Source: an uncultured Winogradskyella sp.
Lineage (GTDB): Bacteria; Bacteroidota; Bacteroidia; Flavobacteriales; Flavobacteriaceae
Length of the DNA stretch: 64,000 nt
Assembly: GCA_913055905.1 (NCBI GenBank)
Contig: CAJXLB010000005.1
Location: 1 to 64,000 of the forward strand
Reading direction: 5' to 3'
Every line of letters starts with the position of its first letter. The stretch's first letter is position 1. The position numbers and the translations under genes were made by a program. The notes beneath the pieces were generated by a model. That model did no database searches. It saw only the letters and a program-made list of their open reading frames with translations, and was not told the origin of the DNA. Below, one piece after another: positions 8,772 to 17,500 of this stretch.

Positions 8772-9614
8772 ATGAAGTACTTAGAAACAAAACACGAACG
8801 TAATTCAGCAAGGATCACTTTTCTCATTTCAGTGATTGTTATTTTACTGTTGTTTGTGGTGGGGCCTCAGTACTTAGATCCACCGGAAGAATACGGTGTA
8901 GCCATAAATTTTGGGACTTCAGATTTTGGTAGTGGAACCTCTCCATTAAGTGAACCGAAAAAAGCAGTTGAAAATCGCGAAATAGAGAAGACCGAGCCGT
9001 CAGAAAGCATACCCCAGACGTCTCAACCACAAACAGAAGAGATTTTAACTGAAGATAATGCAGAGGAAATAGCCATCAAAAGACAAAAGGAAGCCGAAGC
9101 AAAAGCCAAGGCCGAAATGGAGCGTTTAGAACGTGAACGCAAAGAGGCAGAAGAAAAAAAGCGTCAGGAAGAAGAAGCGAAGCGAAGAAATCTCGATAAT
9201 TTAATAGGAGGCGTAAAGAATGCCAAAGGTGAAACAAAGGATGGTGAAGGTCCTGATTCTTCTGGCGGAAATAAAGGGCAATTAGATGGTAATCCATATG
9301 CACCAAGCTATTTTGGAGGCTCTGGCCCAGGAAAGGGTGGTGTAGGCTACGGGCTCGGTGGTCGTGGACGGCCAACACGACAAATTTTCAAGCAAGATTG
9401 CAATGAATACGGTTTGGTAGTTGTTCAAATCAAGGTCAATAGGCAGGGTAACGTAATATCTGCTGAACCTGGTATTAAGGGTTCTACCAATACGCATCCA
9501 TGTCTCTTAGAACCTGCTAAGAAAATTGCACTTTCACATAAATGGCCTCCAGACCCTAATGCTCCAGCTACACAGATAGGTTTTGTAAGTATTAATTTTG
9601 AGGTTTCACAATAG
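8772..9614 (+). CDS. tonB: TonB-like energy transducer
   Basis: Probably spans the periplasm and passes energy from ExbB/ExbD to outer-membrane transporters. The 280-residue protein has an N-terminal membrane anchor (about residues 16-35). A charged Glu/Lys/Arg-rich coiled-coil linker (about residues 95-140) and a Gly-rich stretch (about 150-200) follow. The C-terminal TonB-type domain contains GLVVVQIKVNRQGNV and ends SINFEVSQ. Two Cys in the C-terminal domain (in KQDCNEYG and HPCLLEP) could form a disulfide. The linker is Glu/Lys-rich rather than the classic Pro-Lys spacer, so TolA-like function is an alternative. Operon position after ExbB-ExbD supports TonB. Confidence 0.85.
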   Translation: MKYLETKHERNSARITFLISVIVILLLFVVGPQYLDPPEEYGVAINFGTSDFGSGTSPLSEPKKAVENREIEKTEPSESIPQTSQPQTEEILTEDNAEEIAIKRQKEAEAKAKAEMERLERERKEAEEKKRQEEEAKRRNLDNLIGGVKNAKGETKDGEGPDSSGGNKGQLDGNPYAPSYFGGSGPGKGGVGYGLGGRGRPTRQIFKQDCNEYGLVVVQIKVNRQGNVISAEPGIKGSTNTHPCLLEPAKKIALSHKWPPDPNAPATQIGFVSINFEVSQ

Positions 9615-9616
9615 CG

Positions 9617-10834
9617 ATGACGTATCAGGATACTTTGAACTGGATGTTTCAGCAGTTGCCAATGTATCAAAACAAAGGTCGCTTAGCTTATAAAAAAGAT
9701 CTTACCAATGCACTTCAGTTAGATGAACATTTAGGACATCCGCATCGGAAGTTTAATACAATTCATGTTGCCGGCACAAATGGCAAAGGGTCAACAAGTC
9801 ATATGTTGGCTTCTATACTTCAACAAGCAGGCTACAAGGTAGGACTTTATACCTCTCCCCATCTTAAGGATTTTAGGGAACGCATACGCGTTAATGGCGC
9901 GCCCATTGAGAAAAGGGCTGTTGTAGGTTTTATAGACAAAAACAAAGCCTTCTTGCGAGAACGGGAATTATCTTTTTTTGAAATGACCGTTGGAATGGCT
10001 TTCGATTATTTTACAAAGAAGGCTGTTGATATTGCGGTAATTGAAGTTGGTTTGGGAGGACGACTCGACTCAACAAATATAATTACACCCATTTTATCCG
10101 TGATTACCAACATTGGTTATGACCATGTAGCTATTCTTGGAGATACGCTGGAAAAAATCGCATTTGAAAAGGCAGGTATAATAAAACCTAACGTTCCGGT
10201 AATTATAGGCGAGATACGAAAAGAGACAAAAGCGGTATTTCTAGAAAAGGCGATGGATACAAAGGCTCCAATAAGCTTCGCGGAAGATTATACCTTCAGT
10301 GATTATAAGAGTGATTTAAAAGGCTCCTACCAAAAGAAAAATATCATTACCGTACTAACGGCAACAAAAACACTCATAGACCTTGGCTTAAAGATTTCTG
10401 ATGATCAAATAAAAAAAGGACTGTTAAATGTGGTTGTGAATACTGGTCTTTTGGGTCGCTGGCAAGTTTTAGGTCATAATCCTAAAATTATTTGCGATAC
10501 AGCTCACAATAGGGAAGGTCTAGAATATATAGTGTCTCAACTTATGGATGAGAAGTACGATCATTTACATATAGTCTATGGTAGTGTCAATGATAAAAAT
10601 TTGGATACGGTATTAGATATCCTTCCAAAATCTGCGACGTATTATTTTTGTAAGCCCAATGTGCAGAGAGGTATGGATGAAGTTGAGTTAGCCTCGAAAT
10701 TTTTAGAAAAAGGTTTTTCCGGAAACTTTTATAGTAGTGTTGAACAAGCCTACAATGAAGCAAAGTCAAGAGCTAAAGAAACCGATTTAATTTTTATTGG
10801 AGGCAGTACTTTTGTAGTGGCAGAGGTGCTGTAA
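9617..10834 (+). CDS. folC: bifunctional folylpolyglutamate synthase/dihydrofolate synthase
   Basis: Adds L-glutamate to dihydropteroate and polyglutamylates folates, a cytoplasmic Mur-ligase-family enzyme. The 405-residue protein carries the ATP loop HVAGTNGKGSTSHML (about residues 50-64), the folate signature SPHLKDFRERIRVNG, the central EVGLGGRLDSTN and the C-terminal-domain DTAHNREGL. Length is normal (~400-430). It begins 2 bases after the tonB-like stop, so it is the last gene of the exbB-exbD-tonB-folC unit, an unrelated function probably co-transcribed. Confidence 0.95.
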   Translation: MTYQDTLNWMFQQLPMYQNKGRLAYKKDLTNALQLDEHLGHPHRKFNTIHVAGTNGKGSTSHMLASILQQAGYKVGLYTSPHLKDFRERIRVNGAPIEKRAVVGFIDKNKAFLRERELSFFEMTVGMAFDYFTKKAVDIAVIEVGLGGRLDSTNIITPILSVITNIGYDHVAILGDTLEKIAFEKAGIIKPNVPVIIGEIRKETKAVFLEKAMDTKAPISFAEDYTFSDYKSDLKGSYQKKNIITVLTATKTLIDLGLKISDDQIKKGLLNVVVNTGLLGRWQVLGHNPKIICDTAHNREGLEYIVSQLMDEKYDHLHIVYGSVNDKNLDTVLDILPKSATYYFCKPNVQRGMDEVELASKFLEKGFSGNFYSSVEQAYNEAKSRAKETDLIFIGGSTFVVAEVL

Positions 10835-10852
10835 ATTTTTAATAATTTCCTT

Positions 10853-10881
10853 TTGAGATAATAAAAACTAATCTATATTTG
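10853..10881 (+). promoter_or_regulatory. promoter of tRNA-Val(TAC)
   Basis: TTG (10853-10855), an 18-base spacer and TATATTTG (10874-10881) make a textbook flavobacterial promoter. It ends 13 bases before the mature tRNA 5' end. Confidence 0.88.
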
Positions 10882-10894
10882 CAATCCAATTATC

Positions 10895-10969
10895 GGGCGC
10901 GTAGCTCAGTTGGTTCAGAGCACTTGGTTTACACCCAAGGGGTCAGGGGTTCGAATCCCTTCGCGCCCA
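10895..10969 (+). tRNA. tRNA-Val (anticodon TAC)
   Basis: A full cloverleaf is visible. The acceptor stem is GGGCGCG (10895-10901) with CGCGCCC (10962-10968). The anticodon stem CTTGG/CCAAG surrounds loop TTTACAC with TAC at 10930-10932. The T-arm contains GGTTCGAATCC. The discriminator is A10969. The template continues CCG, so the full CCA tail is not encoded and would be added after transcription. Confidence 0.97.
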
Positions 10970-10972
10970 CCG

Positions 10973-11000
10973 AAAGTCCGCAATAATGTGGACTTTTTTT
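10973..11000 (+). terminator. terminator between the two tRNA genes
   Basis: A 9-bp stem, AAAGTCC (10973-10979) with GGACTTT (10990-10996) plus two inner pairs, has loop AATAAT and runs into a T tract to 11000. The downstream tRNA begins only 2 bases later, so it would need read-through or a promoter hidden in this hairpin. Confidence 0.8.
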
Positions 11001-11002
11001 AT

Positions 11003-11077
11003 GGGTCATTAACTCAGTTGGTTTAGAGTGTTACCTTGACAGGGTAGAAGTCACTGGTTCGAATCCAGTATGACCCA
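11003..11077 (+). tRNA. tRNA-Val (anticodon GAC)
   Basis: The cloverleaf shows acceptor GGGTCAT (11003-11009) with ATGACCC (11070-11076). The anticodon stem TTACC/GGTAG (one T-G pair) surrounds loop TTGACAG with anticodon GAC at 11038-11040. The T-arm is GGTTCGAATCC and the discriminator is A11077. CCA is not encoded. It is 33 bases downstream of tRNA-Val(TAC), giving the cell both Val anticodons in tandem. Confidence 0.95.
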
Positions 11078-11080
11078 CAT

Positions 11081-11117
11081 AAAAAAATCCAATATCTATA
11101 GATGTTGGATTTTTTGT
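11081..11117. terminator. terminator downstream of tRNA-Val(GAC)
   Basis: A long inverted repeat, TCCAATATCTA and TAGATGTTGGA (one G-U pair), is flanked by seven A on the left and six T on the right. It can also stop the convergent murF transcript. Confidence 0.85.
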
Positions 11118-11190
11118 TTATAAATACTTTCATGCCATTTTAAACGAGTTCCTGCTTAACCGATATAGAGCTTAGTTTTGATTAAAACGT

Positions 11191-12471
11191 TTAAAGAACG
11201 TCAAGAATACGCTCTAAAGCCATGCCACGAGACCCTTTTATTAAAATGGTTGCATCCTTAAAATTTTGAGTTGTAATAAACCTTTCAAAATCTTGATACG
11301 TTTTAAATTTTCTTGTTCCTTGTGATGTCTCAGTGTTAAAGAAATTACTTCCGATGAGGTATATCTGCTCATTAAAATGTTGTGCTGCCTTATTAGCTAT
11401 GGATTGATGCTCCTTGGGAGCATCTGTACCTAACTCAAACATATCACCTAAGAATAGCACCTTATTTGTTCCTTCAATTTGAGCAAAGTTTTCAATTGCT
11501 GCGGTCATGCTTGTTGGGTTGGCATTATATGCATCTAAGATTATCTTATTAGAGTCCTTAATAAGAATTTGAGAACGGTTATTGTTAGGCACATAATTTT
11601 CAATGGCTTCCTTTATTGATTCTTGAGATACCTTAGAATGCAGACCAATTGCCACAGCAATGGCAATATTATTAAAGTTGTAAGCGCCTATAAGTTGGGA
11701 TTGGCATTTTTGTTCTGAAAATGTCAAGGATACAAAAGGCGATGCGCTATTAAACTTAATCTGAAAGTCATTTTCTGGAGCCTGGCCGAAGGTTATGACA
11801 TTTGGATAATTTTTTGCTTGTGCAACTTGTATGTTATCATCAGCATGAACAAAAATGGTTTTGTTATGGGTTTTGGCATAATCATACAATTCAGATTTGC
11901 CCTTTATGACACCCTGAACACCTCCAAACCCTTCTAAATGGGCTTTACCAAAATTTGTAATAACAACATAATCAGGTTGGGCTATCTGGCTTAAGAATTC
12001 AATTTCTTTTTGATGATTGGCACCCATCTCCACAATACCAAAGTCTAGATCTTTAGAAAATCCTAATAGGGTCAGAGGCACTCCAATATGGTTGTTCAGG
12101 TTGCCCATTGTCGCCTTTACGTTGTAGGATTTGGACAATACAGCACAAATGAGCTCTTTTGTCGTTGTTTTTCCGTTACTTCCTGTAAGTCCGATTATTG
12201 ATATTCCTATGGAGTTTCTATGGAATTTTGCCAATTCCTGAAGCGTTTCTAAGGCATTTTCTACCAGAATACAATTTGAATTTATTACTGCGCTTTCCTC
12301 ATCCACGATACAATATTTAGCACCATTGGAAAAAGCAGTTTCAACAAATTTATTGCCATTGAAATTGTCTCCTTTCAATGCCACGAACAATGAATTTTCA
12401 TCAAGTGTCCTTGTATCTGTAGATATACCATTACAGGTTTTAAAAATGTTGTAAATCTTATCGATTGCCAT
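11191..12471 (-). CDS. murF: UDP-N-acetylmuramoyl-tripeptide--D-alanyl-D-alanine ligase
   Basis: Adds D-Ala-D-Ala to the UDP-MurNAc-tripeptide in the cytoplasm, the last Mur-ligase step of peptidoglycan precursor synthesis. The 426-residue protein has an N-terminal UDP-binding domain, the ATP loop GLTGSNGKTTTKELI (about residues 95-109), and the central GIVEMGANHQKEIEFLS and LLGFSKDLDFG stretches. The C-terminal domain contains ILDAYNANPTSM and LFLGDMFELG. Length is slightly below the ~450 usual but all domains are present. It lies downstream of gldJ in the same direction but is separated by a hairpin at 12485-12513. Confidence 0.96.
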   Translation of the reverse strand: MAIDKIYNIFKTCNGISTDTRTLDENSLFVALKGDNFNGNKFVETAFSNGAKYCIVDEESAVINSNCILVENALETLQELAKFHRNSIGISIIGLTGSNGKTTTKELICAVLSKSYNVKATMGNLNNHIGVPLTLLGFSKDLDFGIVEMGANHQKEIEFLSQIAQPDYVVITNFGKAHLEGFGGVQGVIKGKSELYDYAKTHNKTIFVHADDNIQVAQAKNYPNVITFGQAPENDFQIKFNSASPFVSLTFSEQKCQSQLIGAYNFNNIAIAVAIGLHSKVSQESIKEAIENYVPNNNRSQILIKDSNKIILDAYNANPTSMTAAIENFAQIEGTNKVLFLGDMFELGTDAPKEHQSIANKAAQHFNEQIYLIGSNFFNTETSQGTRKFKTYQDFERFITTQNFKDATILIKGSRGMALERILDVL

Positions 12472-12482
12472 AATCTAAAAAT

Positions 12483-12513
12483 AAAAAAGTCCTGACTATA
12501 AATCAGGACTTTT
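12483..12513 (-). terminator. gldJ terminator
   Basis: An 11-bp stem, AAAAGTCCTGA-type (12485-12495) with its complement (12503-12513), has loop CTATAAA. On the minus strand it ends in TTTTTTAT, directly after gldJ and 12 bases before the murF start. Confidence 0.85.
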
Positions 12514-12533
12514 ATTATAAAGAATGAAAAATT

Positions 12534-14210
12534 TTAATTTCGTCTTTTTCCGCCTTTTTGAGACTTAGATCCAACTCTAGAAACGGCACATCTAAATCCT
12601 ATATAATCTGTTGCCATGTCTTGTGGGAAATAGCGTCTTTGGGCTGGATCTATCCAATACGCTCTGTCTCTCCAAGAGCCGCCTTTGTAAACGCGAACTT
12701 CATCGTTAATTAAAGACGTTCTGTTGTTAGACTTATCATATCGTCTAACTAACTTTCCGTCCACTGTGTCCACCTCAACCACATGGTTAGGGGAATTGTA
12801 CATTTTTTGCGTTTCGTTTTCTTTTCCAGAGGAGCCTTCATCAAAACTTTCTCTGTAGTATCTTGAAGAGCGTTTGTCACCATCCCTGAAGTTTCTGTTG
12901 TCACTCTTGTCAAAATTGGTTCTCAAATACGTCTCTTCTACATCAACAGGTACTTTGGCAATTTCTCCTGGAAGATTTCTGGCAATGATTTTACCGTTAC
13001 TCAAGGTGTCGTAAACAATTTCATCAACCGTTACGACTTTAACGGTACCATCTTCATTTAAGGCATTTTTTGTGTAGACATTACCACGATAGTAGTTAAA
13101 GTCATTAAATTCGTCATCTACAATCGGTCTGTAAACGTCTGCTACCCATTCAGCTACATTTCCAGCCATATCGTAGAGTCCGTAATCATTAGGCTCATAA
13201 GATTTAACTTCGGCTGTAATATCGGCACCATCGTCAGACCAACCAGCGATTCCACCATAATCACCTTTACCTTGTTTAAAGTTAGCTAATTGATCACCAC
13301 GATTAACTCGTTTCCCAGAGCGTGTGTATTGTCCGTCCCAAGGATATTTTTTACGTCCTCTGTAGACGTTATATTCTCTAAGTTCACTTAAACCAAGGGC
13401 AGCGTATTCCCACTCAGCTTCGGTGGGCAGCCTGTATTTTACAGGAATAAGTCCTGTTTCTCTGTTAGCATAGATATTAATAGGATTGCCATCTGCATCG
13501 GTTTGCTGTCTACGTCTTCCGCCTTCTAAAACATCTTGATTTCCACCGTAGGTTTGAGATGGTGCATTGATGTAAGTATCTGTACTGAATGTACTTTCAG
13601 CACTTACATCTGTATACTGAGCGTCACGCTTTATATAACCAGCTTCTTGCAATGCCATTTCAGCAACACGATCTGTTCTCCAATTAGCATATTCAACAGC
13701 TTGAATCCAACTTACACCAACAACTGGGTAATTGGCATATCCTGGATGACGTAAATAGTTTTCGGTCATCATCTCGTTGTAACCCAATCTATTTCTCCAG
13801 ACCAAAGTATCAGGTAGAGCTCCTTTGTAAATTAGGGCATAATTTGGGTCGTCTGGTGGATAAACACGCTTTAAATAATCAAGGTAGAAGAGGTAGTTGA
13901 GGTTAGTCACTTCCGTTTCATCCATGTAAAATGATTGAACGTGCTGCTGGGTTGGAGTGTTGTTCCAATCGTGCATAGGGTCATCCTGCACCTTACCCAT
14001 AGTAAACGTACCACCCTCAATGAACGCCGTCCCAGGAGGTGTTTCTTGTTCCTTAAAATTGGTGTTGTATTGAAACCCGCCTTGGTTGTCGTTTATTCTC
14101 CAGCCAGTGGCGCTATCTACGTTACCAGAACCTGACGATCGTTTGCACCCAACTAAAGCGGTGCTAAGCGCCAAGATCAATAACAGTTTTAGGTTTGAGA
14201 CATTTTTCAT
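12534..14210 (-). CDS. gldJ: gliding motility lipoprotein GldJ
   Basis: Lipoprotein essential for gliding and for type IX secretion in Flavobacterium. It is related to formylglycine-generating (SUMF1/FGE-type) enzymes. From the chosen ATG at 14210 the protein has 558 residues. It has a lipoprotein signal ending LSTALVGC at about residue 20. FGE-type stretches include FIEGGTFTMG, YMDETEVTNLNYLFYLDYL, YPVVGVSWIQAVEYANWRT, YRLPTEAEWEYAA, PNDYGLYDMAGNVAEWV and, at the end, KGGSWRDRAYWIDPAQRRYF and IGFRCAVSRVG. The frame stays open to 14312. However, a promoter at 14248-14277 predicts a transcript starting near 14242, so those extra codons are not translated. ATG 14216 is an alternative start. It is divergent from porU, as in Flavobacterium johnsoniae. 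Confidence 0.95.
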   Translation of the reverse strand: MKNVSNLKLLLILALSTALVGCKRSSGSGNVDSATGWRINDNQGGFQYNTNFKEQETPPGTAFIEGGTFTMGKVQDDPMHDWNNTPTQQHVQSFYMDETEVTNLNYLFYLDYLKRVYPPDDPNYALIYKGALPDTLVWRNRLGYNEMMTENYLRHPGYANYPVVGVSWIQAVEYANWRTDRVAEMALQEAGYIKRDAQYTDVSAESTFSTDTYINAPSQTYGGNQDVLEGGRRRQQTDADGNPINIYANRETGLIPVKYRLPTEAEWEYAALGLSELREYNVYRGRKKYPWDGQYTRSGKRVNRGDQLANFKQGKGDYGGIAGWSDDGADITAEVKSYEPNDYGLYDMAGNVAEWVADVYRPIVDDEFNDFNYYRGNVYTKNALNEDGTVKVVTVDEIVYDTLSNGKIIARNLPGEIAKVPVDVEETYLRTNFDKSDNRNFRDGDKRSSRYYRESFDEGSSGKENETQKMYNSPNHVVEVDTVDGKLVRRYDKSNNRTSLINDEVRVYKGGSWRDRAYWIDPAQRRYFPQDMATDYIGFRCAVSRVGSKSQKGGKRRN

Positions 14211-14247
14211 ATCCATAAGTTTAAGTAAGCTCATTAAATTTAGACTC

Positions 14248-14277
14248 GCAATATAGTAATTAAAGGTAAATTCACAA
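14248..14277 (-). promoter_or_regulatory. gldJ promoter
   Basis: On the minus strand, TTG (14275-14277), a 19-base spacer and TATATTGC (14248-14255) match the flavobacterial promoter closely. The leader to ATG 14210 would be about 32 bases. This decides the start in favour of 14210/14216 over the open frame upstream. Confidence 0.7.
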
Positions 14278-14406
14278 CTTTTTTTAGCATCAAAATGCAA
14301 AAAATTGTGCATTTCATCCCTTTTTTTTAACAGAATATCGGATTTTTAACCCTTTTTTGGGTTCAAATTGCTCTTCTATAACGACATCGAAAATAAATTA
14401 TTGTTG

Positions 14407-14414
14407 TACCTTTG
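14407..14414 (+). promoter_or_regulatory. porU -10 box
   Basis: TACCTTTG matches TAnnTTTG perfectly and would give porU a leader of about 104 bases. No TTG occurs 17-23 bases upstream, so the promoter may need an activator, or the nearer TATTTTTG at 14469-14476 may be used. Confidence 0.45.
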
Positions 14415-14524
14415 AAAGAAAAATTAAGCGGTCATAATAACACGGTATTATCTGCGTTATTGTTATGATATTTTTGTTGCTATATTCAGTCCTTTAGCAA
14501 AACATTTCAAAATTAAATTGCTGA

Positions 14525-17500
14525 ATGAAAAAGTGTTTTACTGTATTTTTTATTGCCTTCTTTATACTAGGCTTTGCCCAGCGCAAAAACTTCGTTCTTA
14601 ATTGGGAAGGGACAATAGTTTTAGAAAATGAGTTCGGTAAGACTGAAATACCAAAGTTCGACAGCCAACACTTTAATTATAATTCGGAGCGAGGACTGTA
14701 TTATTTTGCGCAATGGGATGCCACAGAAGGTTTTATAAATGAGGCGTCCGTCAATTTGGTTGACGTGGTTTATGAGACGATGACCAAAGAGCAACTAAAG
14801 GACTTAAGCCCACAATTAATTCCGCAGCAACCAGAGTTAAAGCTTTATAATGTTAGTGCCCGAGATAAGCGGTCTTATTATTTGGAGATTACACCAATTA
14901 TTAGGGATAATTCAAACAACTACAGGCGCATAACATCTTTTACAGTTACCTATACCTATAGCACTTTGGCGAGTAGATCTGCGTCTTCCTCCATGTCCAA
15001 TCAAGCTGCCATAACCAATTCAGTTTTAAATTCTGGTGAATGGTATCGGTTTTACATTGAGAAATCTGGTATTTACCGATTAAGCCGAAGCTTTTTAAGT
15101 AATTTAGGAATAAACGTAAATGCTGTTGATCCGCGAACCATAAAGCTTTATGGAAATGGTGGCAGAATGATACCTTTATTGAATGCTGAAAACTATCCCT
15201 TTGATCCTGTTGAAAATGCGATTAAGGTCGTGGGAGAGGAAGATGGGAGTTTTGATAATTCTGATTTCATTTTATTCTATGGTGAAGGTCCTGATAGGTT
15301 TAGTGAAGAGAGCAATACCAATTTAAATCTTTATACGGATAAAACCTACTACTACATTAATTTAAGTCCAGGAGAGGGTAAGCGCGTGCAGGGAATTACG
15401 ACTGTTCAAGGGCCTACTGATATTACGGTTAACACGTTTCAAGATTATCAATTTTATGAGGTTGATGAGCATAACCTTGCTAAATTAGGACGTCGTTGGT
15501 TTGGCGATAAGTTTGATATTGAAAATGAAAGATCCTATGAGTTTCAGTTTCCAAATTTAGTTCAGGGTGCGCCTGTTGAATTAAGGGTTGCAGTTGGAGC
15601 AGTGGCAGAGCTAGCAACAAATATGGAAGTATCTGTCAATGGAAACCTAATAGGAACACTAAATCTTAATCCCATAACAGCTGGGTCCGTACTCGGTAGT
15701 TCGGCCTTACTCGACCAGGCTGTAACTACGGCCTCTGAGGATATAACAGTTAATTTGGAATATAATAATAATGGAAACCCTTCTGCCGTTGGTTATTTGG
15801 ATTACATAATATTAGAAGCACAAAGGGGCTTAAGATACGAAGGCGAACAATTGACATTTAAAAATGATATTGTTAATTCAAATTCTGGTATTGCCGAATA
15901 CGTCGTTTCCAACACAGCTAATGTTGATGAAATTTGGGATATCACAGATAGATTTAATGTCAGGTCTTTAGAAAATTCAGATAACAGTGCGGATTTGGCC
16001 TTTAAAGTTCCTGCTGGTGAAGCGCGTACATATATTGCATTTTCTACTTCAGATGCTCTTCAACCTTTGGTTGATTCAAGAACAACGGTAGCTAATCAAA
16101 ATCTCAAAGGGACAATTTTCAATAATGCGCAAGGTGTATTTCAGGATATAGATTATATCATATTAACACCATCTCAATTGCGCAGCCAGGCAGAGCGCCT
16201 AGCTCAAATCAACAGAGTACAATATAATTTAAATGTAAAGGTAGTAGAACTCCAAACCATATATAACGAGTTTAGTATGGGGAGTCAAGACATTGCCGGA
16301 ATAAGAAACTTTATTAAGTACGTTTACGATAATGCGAGTTCTCCAGCTAATCGGCTAAAATATCTTTGTTTATTTGGCGATGGTTCTTACGATTATAAGA
16401 ATAGAATACCTAATAATACTAACCTTGTACCATCGTGGTACTCTAACAATAGCTTCAATCTTACGAGCTCCTTTGTGTCTGATGATTTTTACGGCATGAT
16501 GGATGCCAACGAAGGTACTATGAATGCTGCCGATAGGCTTGATATAGCGGTTGGCCGTATTTTGGCGGAGAACCCACAACGAGCGAAGGAAATGGTAGAT
16601 AAAATTCAAGAATACTATGGCGCAGAAGCTTATGGGAGTTGGAGAAATAATGTTTTGCTCGTTTCAGATGACGTAGATATTCAGTGGGAACGCATTTTAC
16701 AGGAAACAACCGATGGTATTGGTACAACGGTTGAAAGCGATAAGGCTTTTATTAATGTGGTTAAGATCCATTCAGATGCTTTTGAACAAGAATCTTCTGC
16801 CGCAGGGGACAGGTACCCAAAGGTTAATAAAGCCATAAGAGATGCCATAGAAGTTGGAGCTTTGGTCGTGAATTATTTTGGACATGGCGGAGAAGATGGT
16901 TTGGCTAAGGAACGTATCTTCGATAAATTCGATGCGCAGGAAGTCAATAATATCTGTAAATTCAATTTGTTTGTTACGGTAACTTGTGAGTACACCAAAT
17001 TTGATGATCCCAATAGACCTACAGCTGGTGAGTTTACCTTTTGGAATACCAATGGAGGAGCCGTAGCTCTAATAACAACCACTAGACAAATTTTTGTTAC
17101 CGTTGGCGTTAACTATAATGAAACGCTAGACGACTATCTTTTTGCCTTAGGAAGTAACGATTACCCATCTATTGGAGAAGCATTGCGATTAACAAAAATA
17201 GACCCAGTAGTTGCAGGTTCGTCACAGAAGCGTTTGGTGTTTTTGATTGGAGACCCAGCTATGAAACTGGCTTTCCCAAAACCCAATATTAGGCTTACAA
17301 AAATCAATGATGTTGATATTTCCCAGCCCGTTGATACTCTAAAAGCGCTTAGCTATACCAAATTATCTGGTGATGTTACTGACGAAAGCGGAAATTTACT
17401 TTCCAATTATAATGGTGTATTAACGGCCACGGTTTTTGATAAGCAAATAGAGCGTCAAACCCTTGCTAACGATGGTATTAACGATAATAACGGACCAATA

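Larger units (their letters stand above)
14217..14524. other. divergent control region between gldJ and porU
   Basis: About 308 bases with no gene. The left part holds the gldJ promoter on the minus strand. The right part holds -10 boxes for porU at 14407-14414 (TACCTTTG) and possibly 14469-14476 (TATTTTTG). A poly-T run (14330-14337) and an AT-rich middle carry no recognisable RNA element. Confidence 0.6.

Noticed and set aside
9076-9670. Several minus-strand frames opposite the TonB-like gene
   Set aside because: They are opposite a coherent operon gene with membrane anchor, linker and C-terminal domain; no support of their own.
14213-14312. N-terminal extension of gldJ by up to 34 codons
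   Set aside because: It lies upstream of the predicted transcript start and would bury the lipoprotein signal.
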